Below, piece by piece: positions 8,040 to 15,334 of a DNA stretch of 64,000 bases (positions are counted from its first letter, which is position 1; each line of letters opens with the position of its first letter). A program made the translations under genes and the position numbers. Under the pieces are notes generated by a model that saw only the letters and a list, made by a program, of their open reading frames with translations, ran no database searches and was not told where the DNA came from. Location of the stretch: positions 159,931-223,930 of the forward strand of contig NZ_NNBL01000011.1 in assembly GCF_002803065.1 (NCBI RefSeq). Direction: 5' to 3'. The stretch is from Streptomyces sp. CB01635. Its GTDB lineage: Bacteria; Actinomycetota; Actinomycetes; Streptomycetales; Streptomycetaceae.

Positions 8040-9140
8040 CTAGTGGCTGCGCCGCGTCACGAACTCGGCCAGCGACAGCAGTCCGTCCGCGGCCTCCGGC
8101 GCCGGGACCGCCCGGGACAGCTGGTGCACCGCCCGGGACATCCGGTCCGCCGCGTGCAGCTGCGCCCAGTCGCGCCCCCCGGCGCGCTCGACGACCAGCG
8201 CCATGGCCTCCAGCTCCCCCTCCTCCGGCGGACCGCCGTCCGGCCCCACCACCCCGTAGAGCGCGGCCAGTTCACCGGCTTCCGGCGTTCCCGAGGCCAG
8301 CGCCGCCACCACCGGCAGCGACTTCTTGCGCACCGCGAGATCGGCGCCCGCCGCCTTGCCCGTACGGGCCGGATCCCCCCAGATCCCTATGACGTCGTCG
8401 ATCAGCTGGAACGCGAGCCCGGCCTGTCTGCCGAACCCGTCGAGGGCCGCGACCTCCTCCTCTCCGGCCCCCGCGTACAGCCCCCCGACCGCGCAGGCGC
8501 AGCCGAGCAGAGCGCCCGTCTTCGCCTCCGCCATGACGAGACACTCGTCCAGCGTGACCTCGTCCGGTTCGCGCCTCTCCAGGGCGACATCGGCGACCTG
8601 GCCCTCGCACAGCTCCATCACACAGGCCGCGATCCGGGCCGCCGCCGGCCGGGCCGCCGGGTGCGGGTCCTCGGCCAGCAGCCGCTGCGCGAGCGCCTGG
8701 AGCGCGTCGCCCGCCAGGATCGCGTCGGCGTCCCCGAAGACGGTCCACGCCGTCGGCCGGTGCCTGCGCGTGGTGTCCCGGTCCATGACGTCGTCGTGCA
8801 GGAGCGTGAAGTTGTGGACGAGTTCCACAGCCGCGGCCGCCCGCACGGCGAGCTCCGGGGCGCCCCCGAGCGCCCGTACCGCGGCGAGGACGAGCGCCGG
8901 CCTGATGGCCTTGCCCGCGTGCTCCGTGGCGGCGGTGCCGTCCGCGTGCTCCCACCCGAAGTGGTAGCGCGCGACGCGGCGCAGCGACGTGGGCAGGGTC
9001 TCCACGGCCCCGCGCAGCTCCGGGTCGACCTGCGCCCTGGCCTGCGCCAGGATCACCGCCGCCTCCTGGCCGTCAACAGCCACTTCTTCGCCCGGTCCCC
9101 CTTGCTGCTGCCGCACCATGGACTGCTTCGTCTGCGCCAT
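8040..9140 (-). CDS. Polyprenyl diphosphate synthase, probable encapsulin cargo
   Basis: This 366-residue trans-isoprenyl diphosphate synthase should condense IPP with an allylic diphosphate. The substrate-binding GKAIRP lies at 76-81, the first Asp-rich motif DDVMD at 116-120, a catalytic Lys in AEAKTG near 207, and the second Asp-rich region DDVIGIWGD at 248-256, where the usual third Asp is Gly. The first 25-30 residues (QSMVRQQQGG and onward) are polar and predicted disordered, as in cargo-loading domains of family 2 encapsulin cargos. It starts five bases after the encapsulin stop. Product chain length cannot be read from the sequence; loading into the shell is inferred from context. Confidence 0.9.
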   Translation of the reverse strand: MAQTKQSMVRQQQGGPGEEVAVDGQEAAVILAQARAQVDPELRGAVETLPTSLRRVARYHFGWEHADGTAATEHAGKAIRPALVLAAVRALGGAPELAVRAAAAVELVHNFTLLHDDVMDRDTTRRHRPTAWTVFGDADAILAGDALQALAQRLLAEDPHPAARPAAARIAACVMELCEGQVADVALERREPDEVTLDECLVMAEAKTGALLGCACAVGGLYAGAGEEEVAALDGFGRQAGLAFQLIDDVIGIWGDPARTGKAAGADLAVRKKSLPVVAALASGTPEAGELAALYGVVGPDGGPPEEGELEAMALVVERAGGRDWAQLHAADRMSRAVHQLSRAVPAPEAADGLLSLAEFVTRRSH

Positions 9141-9145
9141 GAGCT

Positions 9146-10552
9146 TCAACGCCACCTGCCGATCTCGACGTTCTCCAGGACGCCGAGCGCGTCCGGCACG
9201 AGCACCGCCGCCGAGTAGTACGTCGTCACCAGGTACGAGATGATCGCCTGCTCGCTGATGCCCATGAACCGCACCGACAGGCTCGGCTCGATCTCGTCCG
9301 GGATGCCCGCCTGCTGGAGGCCGATGACGCCCTGCTCCTCCTCGCCGGTACGCATGCAGATGATCGACGTCGTGCGCGCGTCGGACACGGGGATCTTGTT
9401 GCTCGGGAAGATCGGCACCCCGCGCCAGGTCGGAATGCGGTTGCCGCCCACGTCGATGGACTCCGGGACGAGCCCCCGCCTGTTGCACTCGCGCCCGAAC
9501 GCGGCGATGGCGCGCGGGTGGGCGAGGAACAGCTTCGATCCCCGGCGGCGGCTGAGCAGCTCGTCCATGTCGTCCGGGCTGGGCACGCCGTCGTGCGGCT
9601 GGAGCCGCTGCTCGTACTCGCAGTTGTTCAGCAGACCGAACTCCCGGTTGTTGATGAGTTCGTGCTCCTGGCGCTCCTTCAACGCCTCGACGGTGAGCCG
9701 GAGCTGATGCTCCGTCTGGTTCATCGGCTGGTTGTAGAGGTCCGCCACGCGCGAGTGGATGCGCAGGACGGTCTGGGCGACGCTCAGCTCGTACTCGCGC
9801 GGCGCCGCGTCGTAGTCGACGTACGTGCCCGGGAGCACCGCCTCGCCGACGTGGCCGGCGGAGAGGTCGATCTGCTTCTCGCCGAACTTGTTCGCGCGCT
9901 GCGCCGGGATGGTCCGCAGCGCTCCCAGGTGGCCGGCGAGGCTCTCGGAGCGCTCCGCGACCTGCTCCAGGTCCTGGCGCGGCAGCGTGAGCACGGTGCA
10001 CGCGGTCACGGCGCGCGCCGTGTACTCCCAGATGGCGTCCGGGTCGAGCAGCGCCTGCTCGCCGAAGTACGCACCGTCGGCCAGCACCCCCAGGACCGCG
10101 TCGTCCCCGTAGGGACCCGTGCCGACCTTCTCGACCTTGCCGTGCGCGAGCAGGAACACCTCGTCGGCGGAGCTGCCGAACGAGGCGAGCAGCTCGCCCG
10201 GCACGTACTCCCGCTGGCGGCACCGCACCGCGAGCTCCTCGAGCACTTCCTGGTCGCCGTAGTCCCTCAGCACCGGCAGTTCGCCGAGCTCCGCGGGGAT
10301 GACCCGCACCTGGTCTCCGGTCTTCACGAACGTCACGCGTCCGTCGCCGACCGAGTAGCTGAGCCGCCGGTTCACCCGGTACGTGCCGCCCTGCACATTC
10401 ACCCAGGGCAGCATCCGCAGCAGCCACCGGGAGCTGATCTCCTGCATCTGTGGAGCGGACTTGGTGGTGGTGGCCAGATTCCGCGCGGCGGATGTGCCGA
10501 GACTCTGCTGGGGCCCGGCCTGCTCCGTGCGGACTTCTTCGCCTACCGACAT
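9146..10552 (-). CDS. Family 2B encapsulin shell protein (EshA-like, with cNMP-binding-type insert)
   Basis: The 468-residue protein combines an HK97-fold encapsulin shell (N-arm with SLGTSAARNLATTTKSAP; P- and A-domain segments after about residue 215, including SKLFLAHPRAIAAFGREC and NRIPTWRGVPIFPSNKIPV) with an inserted cyclic-nucleotide-binding-like domain at about residues 100-210. This is family 2B architecture, related to Streptomyces EshA. Shells of this type form compartments that enclose enzymes carrying disordered N-terminal tags. In the insert's phosphate-binding cassette (YFGEQALL, 162-169) the usual Arg appears to be Trp175. GGGAGG precedes the start. The next gene encodes the probable cargo. 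It is often misannotated as a Crp-family regulator, but there is no helix-turn-helix. Confidence 0.93.
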   Translation of the reverse strand: MSVGEEVRTEQAGPQQSLGTSAARNLATTTKSAPQMQEISSRWLLRMLPWVNVQGGTYRVNRRLSYSVGDGRVTFVKTGDQVRVIPAELGELPVLRDYGDQEVLEELAVRCRQREYVPGELLASFGSSADEVFLLAHGKVEKVGTGPYGDDAVLGVLADGAYFGEQALLDPDAIWEYTARAVTACTVLTLPRQDLEQVAERSESLAGHLGALRTIPAQRANKFGEKQIDLSAGHVGEAVLPGTYVDYDAAPREYELSVAQTVLRIHSRVADLYNQPMNQTEHQLRLTVEALKERQEHELINNREFGLLNNCEYEQRLQPHDGVPSPDDMDELLSRRRGSKLFLAHPRAIAAFGRECNRRGLVPESIDVGGNRIPTWRGVPIFPSNKIPVSDARTTSIICMRTGEEEQGVIGLQQAGIPDEIEPSLSVRFMGISEQAIISYLVTTYYSAAVLVPDALGVLENVEIGRWR

Positions 10553-10763
10553 GGGCTTTGCCTCCCGATCAAGAACTGACCTGCGGCGACAAGACTTCCA
10601 GCACCCACTGTGGCCGCGCCATTACACAAACGAGCGGGGTTGGGCGAGAGTGGACAGGGCACGATGCCCGTTTTTCCGGGTAGGGAACTTCCCGACGGAG
10701 GAACTTCAAGATCCCGGCGGGCGTTCAACCGGTACACCGAGGCACCGATGACGGGAGACAGCA

Positions 10764-10997
10764 ATGACAGGCTTCCTGGACCGCGCCAAGGAGCAGGCGC
10801 AGCGCGGGCTCACGCAGGGCAAGCAGAAGCTGGACGAGGTGCAGGCGCAGCGGGCGGGCGGCGACCTCCTGAAGAAGCTGGGCGCCGCGTACTACGCGGA
10901 GCGGAAGGGCACGGGCACCCCCGAGGCGACCCAGTCCGCGCTCGGAGCCCTGGAGAACCACATCGCGGAGCACGGGGACGGCTTCCTGCGGGCCTGA
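10764..10997 (+). CDS. Small amphipathic helical protein, 77 aa, unknown function
   Basis: The frame starts MTGFLDRAKEQAQRGL with GGGAGA upstream. The first half is a charged, Gln/Lys-rich amphipathic helix (TQGKQKLDEVQAQR) and the second half contains LKKLGAAYYAERKGTG. No cysteines, membrane segments or catalytic motifs are seen. It is divergent from the encapsulin gene across 211 bp. Similar small proteins occur in Streptomyces as I remember them, but I know of no assigned role. Confidence 0.74.
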   Translation: MTGFLDRAKEQAQRGLTQGKQKLDEVQAQRAGGDLLKKLGAAYYAERKGTGTPEATQSALGALENHIAEHGDGFLRA

Positions 10998-11175
10998 GGC
11001 CGCTCCGCCTCCCTCCCGGTCGGCCCGTAGGCCTCTGGCTGTCCGGAACGGCTCACGATGTCCGGAACGGCTCGCACGCGATGCGAACAAGTAGTCCGGG
11101 TGGGCCTGTTCGGGTACAAGCGGCGTACGAGACGGACGCGCCCCGCTTCCGTCGCACCCCGCGAAGGAGGCGGCC

Positions 11176-11766
11176 GTGGCCACACCCATGTCCGCGAGCA
11201 GTTTCCTGGACGCCCTCAAGCGTGAAGGCCTGACGGTCGTCGAGGTCGGCGACTGGAGACACCACAACCGCAACCACAAGGGACCCTGGGGCCCGGTGAA
11301 CGGCGTGATGATCCACCACACCGTGACGAAGGGCAGCAAGCAGACCGTCGACCTCTGCCAAAAGGGGCACGCGGACCTGCCGGGGCCGCTGTGCCACGGC
11401 GTCATCACGAAGGACGGCCGCGTCCACCTCGTCGGCTACGGACGGGCCAACCACGCAGGTCTCGGCGACGACGACGTGCTGCGGGCGGTCATCGCCGAGA
11501 AGGCCCTGCCCCACGACAACGAGGCGAACACGGACGGCAACCGCCACTTCTACGGCTTCGAGTGCGAGAACCTCGGCGACGGCGAGGACCCGTGGCCCGC
11601 CGCGCAGCTGGAGGCCATCGAGAGGGCGGCGGCCGCGGTGTGCCGCCATCACGGCTGGACGGAGAGGTCGGTGATCGGCCACCTGGAGTGGCAGCCGGGC
11701 AAGGTCGACCCGCGCGGCTTCACGATGGCCTCGATGCGGGGGCGCATCCGCGACCGGCTCAAGTAG
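11176..11766 (+). CDS. N-acetylmuramoyl-L-alanine amidase (PGRP/Amidase_2 type)
   Basis: The 196-residue enzyme should cleave the amide between N-acetylmuramic acid and L-Ala of the peptidoglycan stem. VMIHHTVTKG (about residues 44-53) supplies the first zinc His, and VIGHLEWQPGKVDP (about 167-180) the second His and the downstream Asp. HFYGFECENLG is the central strand. GTG 11176 is chosen because GGAGG sits five bases before it. No signal peptide is seen, so export would need lysis or a non-classical route. It resembles phage endolysins, but no other phage genes are nearby. Confidence 0.88.
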   Translation: MATPMSASSFLDALKREGLTVVEVGDWRHHNRNHKGPWGPVNGVMIHHTVTKGSKQTVDLCQKGHADLPGPLCHGVITKDGRVHLVGYGRANHAGLGDDDVLRAVIAEKALPHDNEANTDGNRHFYGFECENLGDGEDPWPAAQLEAIERAAAAVCRHHGWTERSVIGHLEWQPGKVDPRGFTMASMRGRIRDRLK

Positions 11767-11814
11767 CCGCCCTCCGGCACGCGGCCCGCGATGACCCGCT
11801 TGCACAATGAGCAG

Positions 11815-12744
11815 GTGACCTCGCACTCCCGCCCGCGCCCGCCTCTGCACCCCCGGCTGCCCTCGCCGGTGGAGCCGGTCGCCGACGACCGGTTCCACCG
11901 TCACGGGGTGCGGCTCCTGCTCAAACGCGACGACCTCATCCACCCCGACCTGCCCGGCAACAAGTGGCGCAAGCTGGCCCCGAACCTCGAAGCGGCGACC
12001 GCAGCGGGCCACGGCACGCTGCTCACGTTCGGCGGCGCGTACTCCAACCATCTGCGCGCCACGGCCGCCGCGGGCCGTCTCATGGGCCTGCGGACCATCG
12101 GCGTCGTCCGGGGCCAGGAGCTCGCCGGACAGCCCCTGAACGCGTCTCTCGCGCGCTGCGCGGACGACGGCATGCGTCTGCACTTCGTCGACCGGACGAC
12201 GTACCGGGAGAAGCGGGATCCGGCCACGCTCGCGCGCATCCTGCGCGAGGTGGCACCGCCCGACGGCGACGGGAAGACGCCCTACGTCGTCCCCGAGGGC
12301 GGCAGCAACACCGAGGCCGTGCGCGGCTGCGCGGAGCTCGGGCAGGAGTTGCGCGGGGCCGCCGACGCGGTGGGCGTCGCCTGCGGCACCGGCGGCACGC
12401 TCGCCGGACTGGCCGCCGGGCTCGGCGAGGGCCAGCGCGCACTCGGCATACCCGTCCTGAAGGGCGGCTTCCTCGGCGACGAGATACGCACCCTCCAGGA
12501 GGCGGCGTTCGGCGGCCCGCGGGGCGACTGGTCCCTGGACGAGCGCTTCCACTGCGGCGGCTACGGCCGCACCACCCCCGCCCTCCTCGCCTTCGCCGAG
12601 GACTTCGAGCAGCGCCACGGCGTGCCCATAGAGCGCCTCTATGTGGCCAAGCTGCTGTACGGGCTGCTCACCCTCACCGAGGAGGGCGCGTTCGCGCCGG
12701 GCACGCGGCTCATGGCCGTCGTGACGGGAACGCCCTCCCCGTAG
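11815..12744 (+). CDS. PLP-dependent D-cysteine desulfhydrase/ACC deaminase-family protein
   Basis: A fold-type II PLP enzyme of about 309 residues. LLLKRDDLIHPDLPGNKWRK contains the Schiff-base Lys in GNKWRK. TFGGAYSNHLRATAAAG is the next conserved block, and ACGTGGTLAG binds the PLP phosphate. Relatives deaminate ACC or release H2S from D-Cys; activity here is not decidable. Start: GTG 11815 is preferred because CACAAT seven bases earlier could be a -10 element giving a leaderless mRNA; ATG 11791 would add eight residues and also lacks a ribosome binding site. It converges with the antiporter gene, eight bases apart. Confidence 0.87.
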   Translation: MTSHSRPRPPLHPRLPSPVEPVADDRFHRHGVRLLLKRDDLIHPDLPGNKWRKLAPNLEAATAAGHGTLLTFGGAYSNHLRATAAAGRLMGLRTIGVVRGQELAGQPLNASLARCADDGMRLHFVDRTTYREKRDPATLARILREVAPPDGDGKTPYVVPEGGSNTEAVRGCAELGQELRGAADAVGVACGTGGTLAGLAAGLGEGQRALGIPVLKGGFLGDEIRTLQEAAFGGPRGDWSLDERFHCGGYGRTTPALLAFAEDFEQRHGVPIERLYVAKLLYGLLTLTEEGAFAPGTRLMAVVTGTPSP

Positions 12745-12751
12745 CGGCCGG

Positions 12752-14350
12752 TCAGTCGTCGACCTCCCGGTAGGCAGCCGCCTCCTCCAGGTCGAGCTTG
12801 CGCAGCAGCGTGCGCATCATCTCGTCGTCGATCCGCCGCTCGTCCCGCATCCGTACGAAGACCTCGCGCTCGGCCGCGATGGCCTCCCGCGTGAGCCGGC
12901 GATACGTGTCGTCGGCGGACTCCCCCGTCACCGGGTTGGCATGGCCGAGGCGCTCCCACACGGAGTTGCGGCGGCGCTCCAGGACGGTCCGCAGCCGGTC
13001 CTCGAGCGGCTCGGGCAGACAGTTGCGCTCGTCCTCCATCAGCTCGTTCACGCGCTCCTCGGCGGCCTGTGAGGCGGCGTTCTGCGCCTGCGCCTCGGCG
13101 AGCGTCTCGGCCTGCGTATCGCGACCCGGCAGCTTGAGGATCTTGATCAGCCAGGGCAGCGAGAGCCCCTGCACGACGAGGGTGCCGATGACGGTCGTGA
13201 ACGTCAGGAACAGGACCAGGTTGCGAGCGGGGAAACGGCTCCCGTCGTCGACGAACAGCGGGATCGAGAAGGCGATCGCGAGCGACACGACGCCGCGCAT
13301 CCCGGCCCAGCTCACCACGAGCGGCCGCCGCCAGTCGGTGTCCCGTTCCCGCTCCCTGATCCGCGCCGACAGCCACCAGGGCAGATAGGTGGCCGGATAC
13401 GACCACACGAAGCGCATCACCACGACGAGCACGAAGACCGCGACGGCGTACCCGAGGGCCTCCCCGACGCTGTACTCGCCGAGGTCCTTGAGGACGAAGG
13501 GCAGCTGGAGTCCGATGAGCGCGAAGACCGCCGACTCCAGGATGAAGGCGACCACCTTCCACACGGCGGCCTCCTGGAGGCGCGTCTCGAAGTCGACCTG
13601 CCAGGCGTGGTGCCCCAGGTAGAGGGCGACCGTGACCACGGCGAGCACTCCGGAGGCGCCGACCTGCTCGGCGGCCGCGTAGGCGACGAACGGGATGAGG
13701 AGGGAGAGCGTGTTCTGGAGGATCGCCTCCTTCAGGTGCCTCCGCAGCCAGTGCAGCGGCACCATCAGGACGAGCCCGACGCCGACGCCGCCGACCGATG
13801 CCACCAGGAACTCCCTGATCCCGCCCGCCCAGCTCGCGCCCTCCCCGACCGCGGCGGCCAGCGCGACCTTGTAGGCGGTGATCGCGGTCGCGTCGTTCAC
13901 CAGGGACTCGCCCTGGAGGATCGTCGTGATCCGCGCGGGCAGCCCCACCTTGCGCGCGATGGCCGTCGCGGCGACCGCGTCCGGCGGGGCGATCACCGCG
14001 CCGAGCACGAGCGCGGCCGTCAGCGGCAGATCGGGGATCAGCTCGTACGCGAGCCAGCCGACGGAGACGGTCGCGAACAGCACGTACCCGACGGAGAGCA
14101 GCGCGACCGGCCTGATGTTGGCCCGCAGGTCGAGGTACGAGCTCTCCAGGGCCGCGGTGTGCAGCAGTGGCGGCAGGATCAGCGGCAGCACGATGTGCGG
14201 GTCGAGGGTGTAGTGCGGCACTCCGGGCAGGTACGACGCCACGAGTCCGACCGCGACGAGCAGCAGCGGCGCGGGTACCGGGGTCCGGCGCGCGGCCCCC
14301 GCGACCGCCGCGCTCGCCGCGATCAGTGCCACCAGGGGCAATACATCCAT
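12752..14350 (-). CDS. Na+/H+ antiporter, CPA1 (NhaP/NHE-like) family
   Basis: The 532-residue protein has about twelve membrane helices over the first 390 residues and a charged cytoplasmic tail of about 130. GAVIAPPDAVAATAIARKVG carries the paired Asp region of CPA1 exchangers. LQGESLVNDATAI is the family's GESLLND-type motif, and VVSWAGMRGVVSLAIAFSIP the conserved R-G helix. It should exchange Na+ or K+ for protons in pH and salt homeostasis. The long acidic tail, rich in Glu and Arg, may be regulatory. It is divergent from a UBP-type zinc finger gene across 53 bp, an association worth noting. Confidence 0.93.
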   Translation of the reverse strand: MDVLPLVALIAASAAVAGAARRTPVPAPLLLVAVGLVASYLPGVPHYTLDPHIVLPLILPPLLHTAALESSYLDLRANIRPVALLSVGYVLFATVSVGWLAYELIPDLPLTAALVLGAVIAPPDAVAATAIARKVGLPARITTILQGESLVNDATAITAYKVALAAAVGEGASWAGGIREFLVASVGGVGVGLVLMVPLHWLRRHLKEAILQNTLSLLIPFVAYAAAEQVGASGVLAVVTVALYLGHHAWQVDFETRLQEAAVWKVVAFILESAVFALIGLQLPFVLKDLGEYSVGEALGYAVAVFVLVVVMRFVWSYPATYLPWWLSARIRERERDTDWRRPLVVSWAGMRGVVSLAIAFSIPLFVDDGSRFPARNLVLFLTFTTVIGTLVVQGLSLPWLIKILKLPGRDTQAETLAEAQAQNAASQAAEERVNELMEDERNCLPEPLEDRLRTVLERRRNSVWERLGHANPVTGESADDTYRRLTREAIAAEREVFVRMRDERRIDDEMMRTLLRKLDLEEAAAYREVDD

Positions 14351-14403
14351 CAGCCCGTCCCTCCACCGTCCGCCATGCCGCCGCCCGCCGTAACCTGGCC
14401 ATC

Positions 14404-14664
14404 ATGAATGAGTGCCCGCATGTCGACGCGCTGCCCCACCCCGAGCCCGCGCCCCTGAGTGACACCTGCCTGGAGTGCCACGCGGCCGGCACCCACCCGG
14501 TGCAGCTGCGGCTCTGTCTGGAGTGCGGGCATGTGGGCTGCTGCGACTCCTCGCCCCTGAAGCACGCGACGCAGCACTTCGGGGAGTCGGGACACGCGGT
14601 GATGCGGACGTTCGAGCCCGGCGAGAGCTGGCGCTGGTGCTTCGTGGACAGCCTGCTCGTCTGA
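14404..14664 (+). CDS. UBP-type zinc finger protein, 86 aa
   Basis: The protein is essentially one ZnF-UBP domain. Conserved ligands appear in order: CPHV (C4, H6), CLEC (22-25), CLECGHVGCCD (38-48), then H54, H58 and H64. In eukaryotes this fold binds the free C terminus of ubiquitin; Streptomyces has no ubiquitin, so the bacterial role is open. TAACCT lies seven bases before the ATG and no ribosome binding site is present, so translation is probably leaderless. It is divergent from the Na+/H+ antiporter. Confidence 0.88.
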   Translation: MNECPHVDALPHPEPAPLSDTCLECHAAGTHPVQLRLCLECGHVGCCDSSPLKHATQHFGESGHAVMRTFEPGESWRWCFVDSLLV

Positions 14665-14681
14665 GGACCGCACCGGTTTGC

Positions 14682-14707
14682 GGTTCGACCGTGCGAGGCC
14701 TGGGTAC
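14682..14707 (+). promoter_or_regulatory. Candidate SigB/SigH-family promoter upstream of the sigH operon
   Basis: GGTT (14682-14685), 16 bases, then GGGTAC (14702-14707) fits the Streptomyces SigB-family consensus GNNT-N14-16-GGGTAC/T. It lies about 210 bp upstream of the anti-sigma gene, giving a long leader. It would allow autoregulation or cross-regulation by SigB-like factors. Confidence 0.45.
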
Positions 14708-14920
14708 GTCAACCCGGCGCCCGCTCTTTCCAATTGAGCCCGCACACCCTCTAGCCACTGTCCGTACTCATAGGCTTACTATGAGTGACACCAACGGGCC
14801 GGGGGTCCCCGGGACAGGAGACTTGGGCGCGCGGTAGCGTCACCGCTGAACACATAGCGCGTCACCCGGGGGACGTACCCTCCGGAGCCCGAAAGTGCTT
14901 GTACCACCATGGAGGTGAGG

Positions 14921-15334
14921 GTGTCCCAGATCGCAGGCGAGCCCGGGAATCAGGACTTCGTAGAAGTCCGGCTGCCGGCTGCGGGTGCCTACCTGTCGGT
15001 GCTGCGGACGGCCACGGCCGGCCTCGCGGCGCGTTTGGACTTCACCCTCGACGAGATCGAGGACCTCCGCATCGCGGTAGACGAGGCGTGCGCGATCCTG
15101 CTCCAGCAGGCCGTGCCCGGCTCGGTGCTCAGCTGCGTCTTCCGCCTCGTCGACGACTCGCTGGAGGTGACGGTCTCGGCGCCCACCACCGACGGCCGAG
15201 CCCCGGAGCGCGACACCTTCGCCTGGACTGTGCTGTCGGCCCTCGCGGGCAAGGTGGACTCCACGGTCGCCGACGACAACACCGTCTCGATCAGTCTCTA
15301 CAAACAGCGCGGCGCGGGTCCCGGGCCGGCGTGA
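14921..15334 (+). CDS. prsH: Anti-sigma factor of SigH (UshX/PrsH/RshA), GHKL ATPase family
   Basis: The 137-residue protein has an RsbW-like HATPase fold. The N-box region is LRIAVDEACAILL, with DFVEVRLPAAGAYLSVLRTA as the first strand-helix unit. Such proteins bind and silence SigB-family sigma factors until relieved by an anti-anti-sigma factor. GTG 14921 is preferred because GGAGG (14911-14915) is spaced six bases before it; an ATG at 14909 overlaps that site. Its TGA overlaps the first possible sigH start as GTGA, showing translational coupling. The assignment to SigH rests on gene order as in S. coelicolor. Confidence 0.88.
   Translation: MSQIAGEPGNQDFVEVRLPAAGAYLSVLRTATAGLAARLDFTLDEIEDLRIAVDEACAILLQQAVPGSVLSCVFRLVDDSLEVTVSAPTTDGRAPERDTFAWTVLSALAGKVDSTVADDNTVSISLYKQRGAGPGPA

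Noticed and set aside
9146..10552. Annotation as a Crp/Fnr-family transcription factor
   Set aside because: A cNMP-binding-type fold is present but there is no helix-turn-helix; both flanks match the HK97 encapsulin shell.
10657..10675. Short hairpin gggca-cga-tgccc followed by GTTTTT upstream of the small gene
   Set aside because: The stem is only five base pairs, and no transcript needing termination there could be identified.
11176..11766. Amidase as evidence of a prophage
   Set aside because: No holin, integrase, capsid, tail or attachment-site signature is nearby; flanking genes are normal chromosomal genes.
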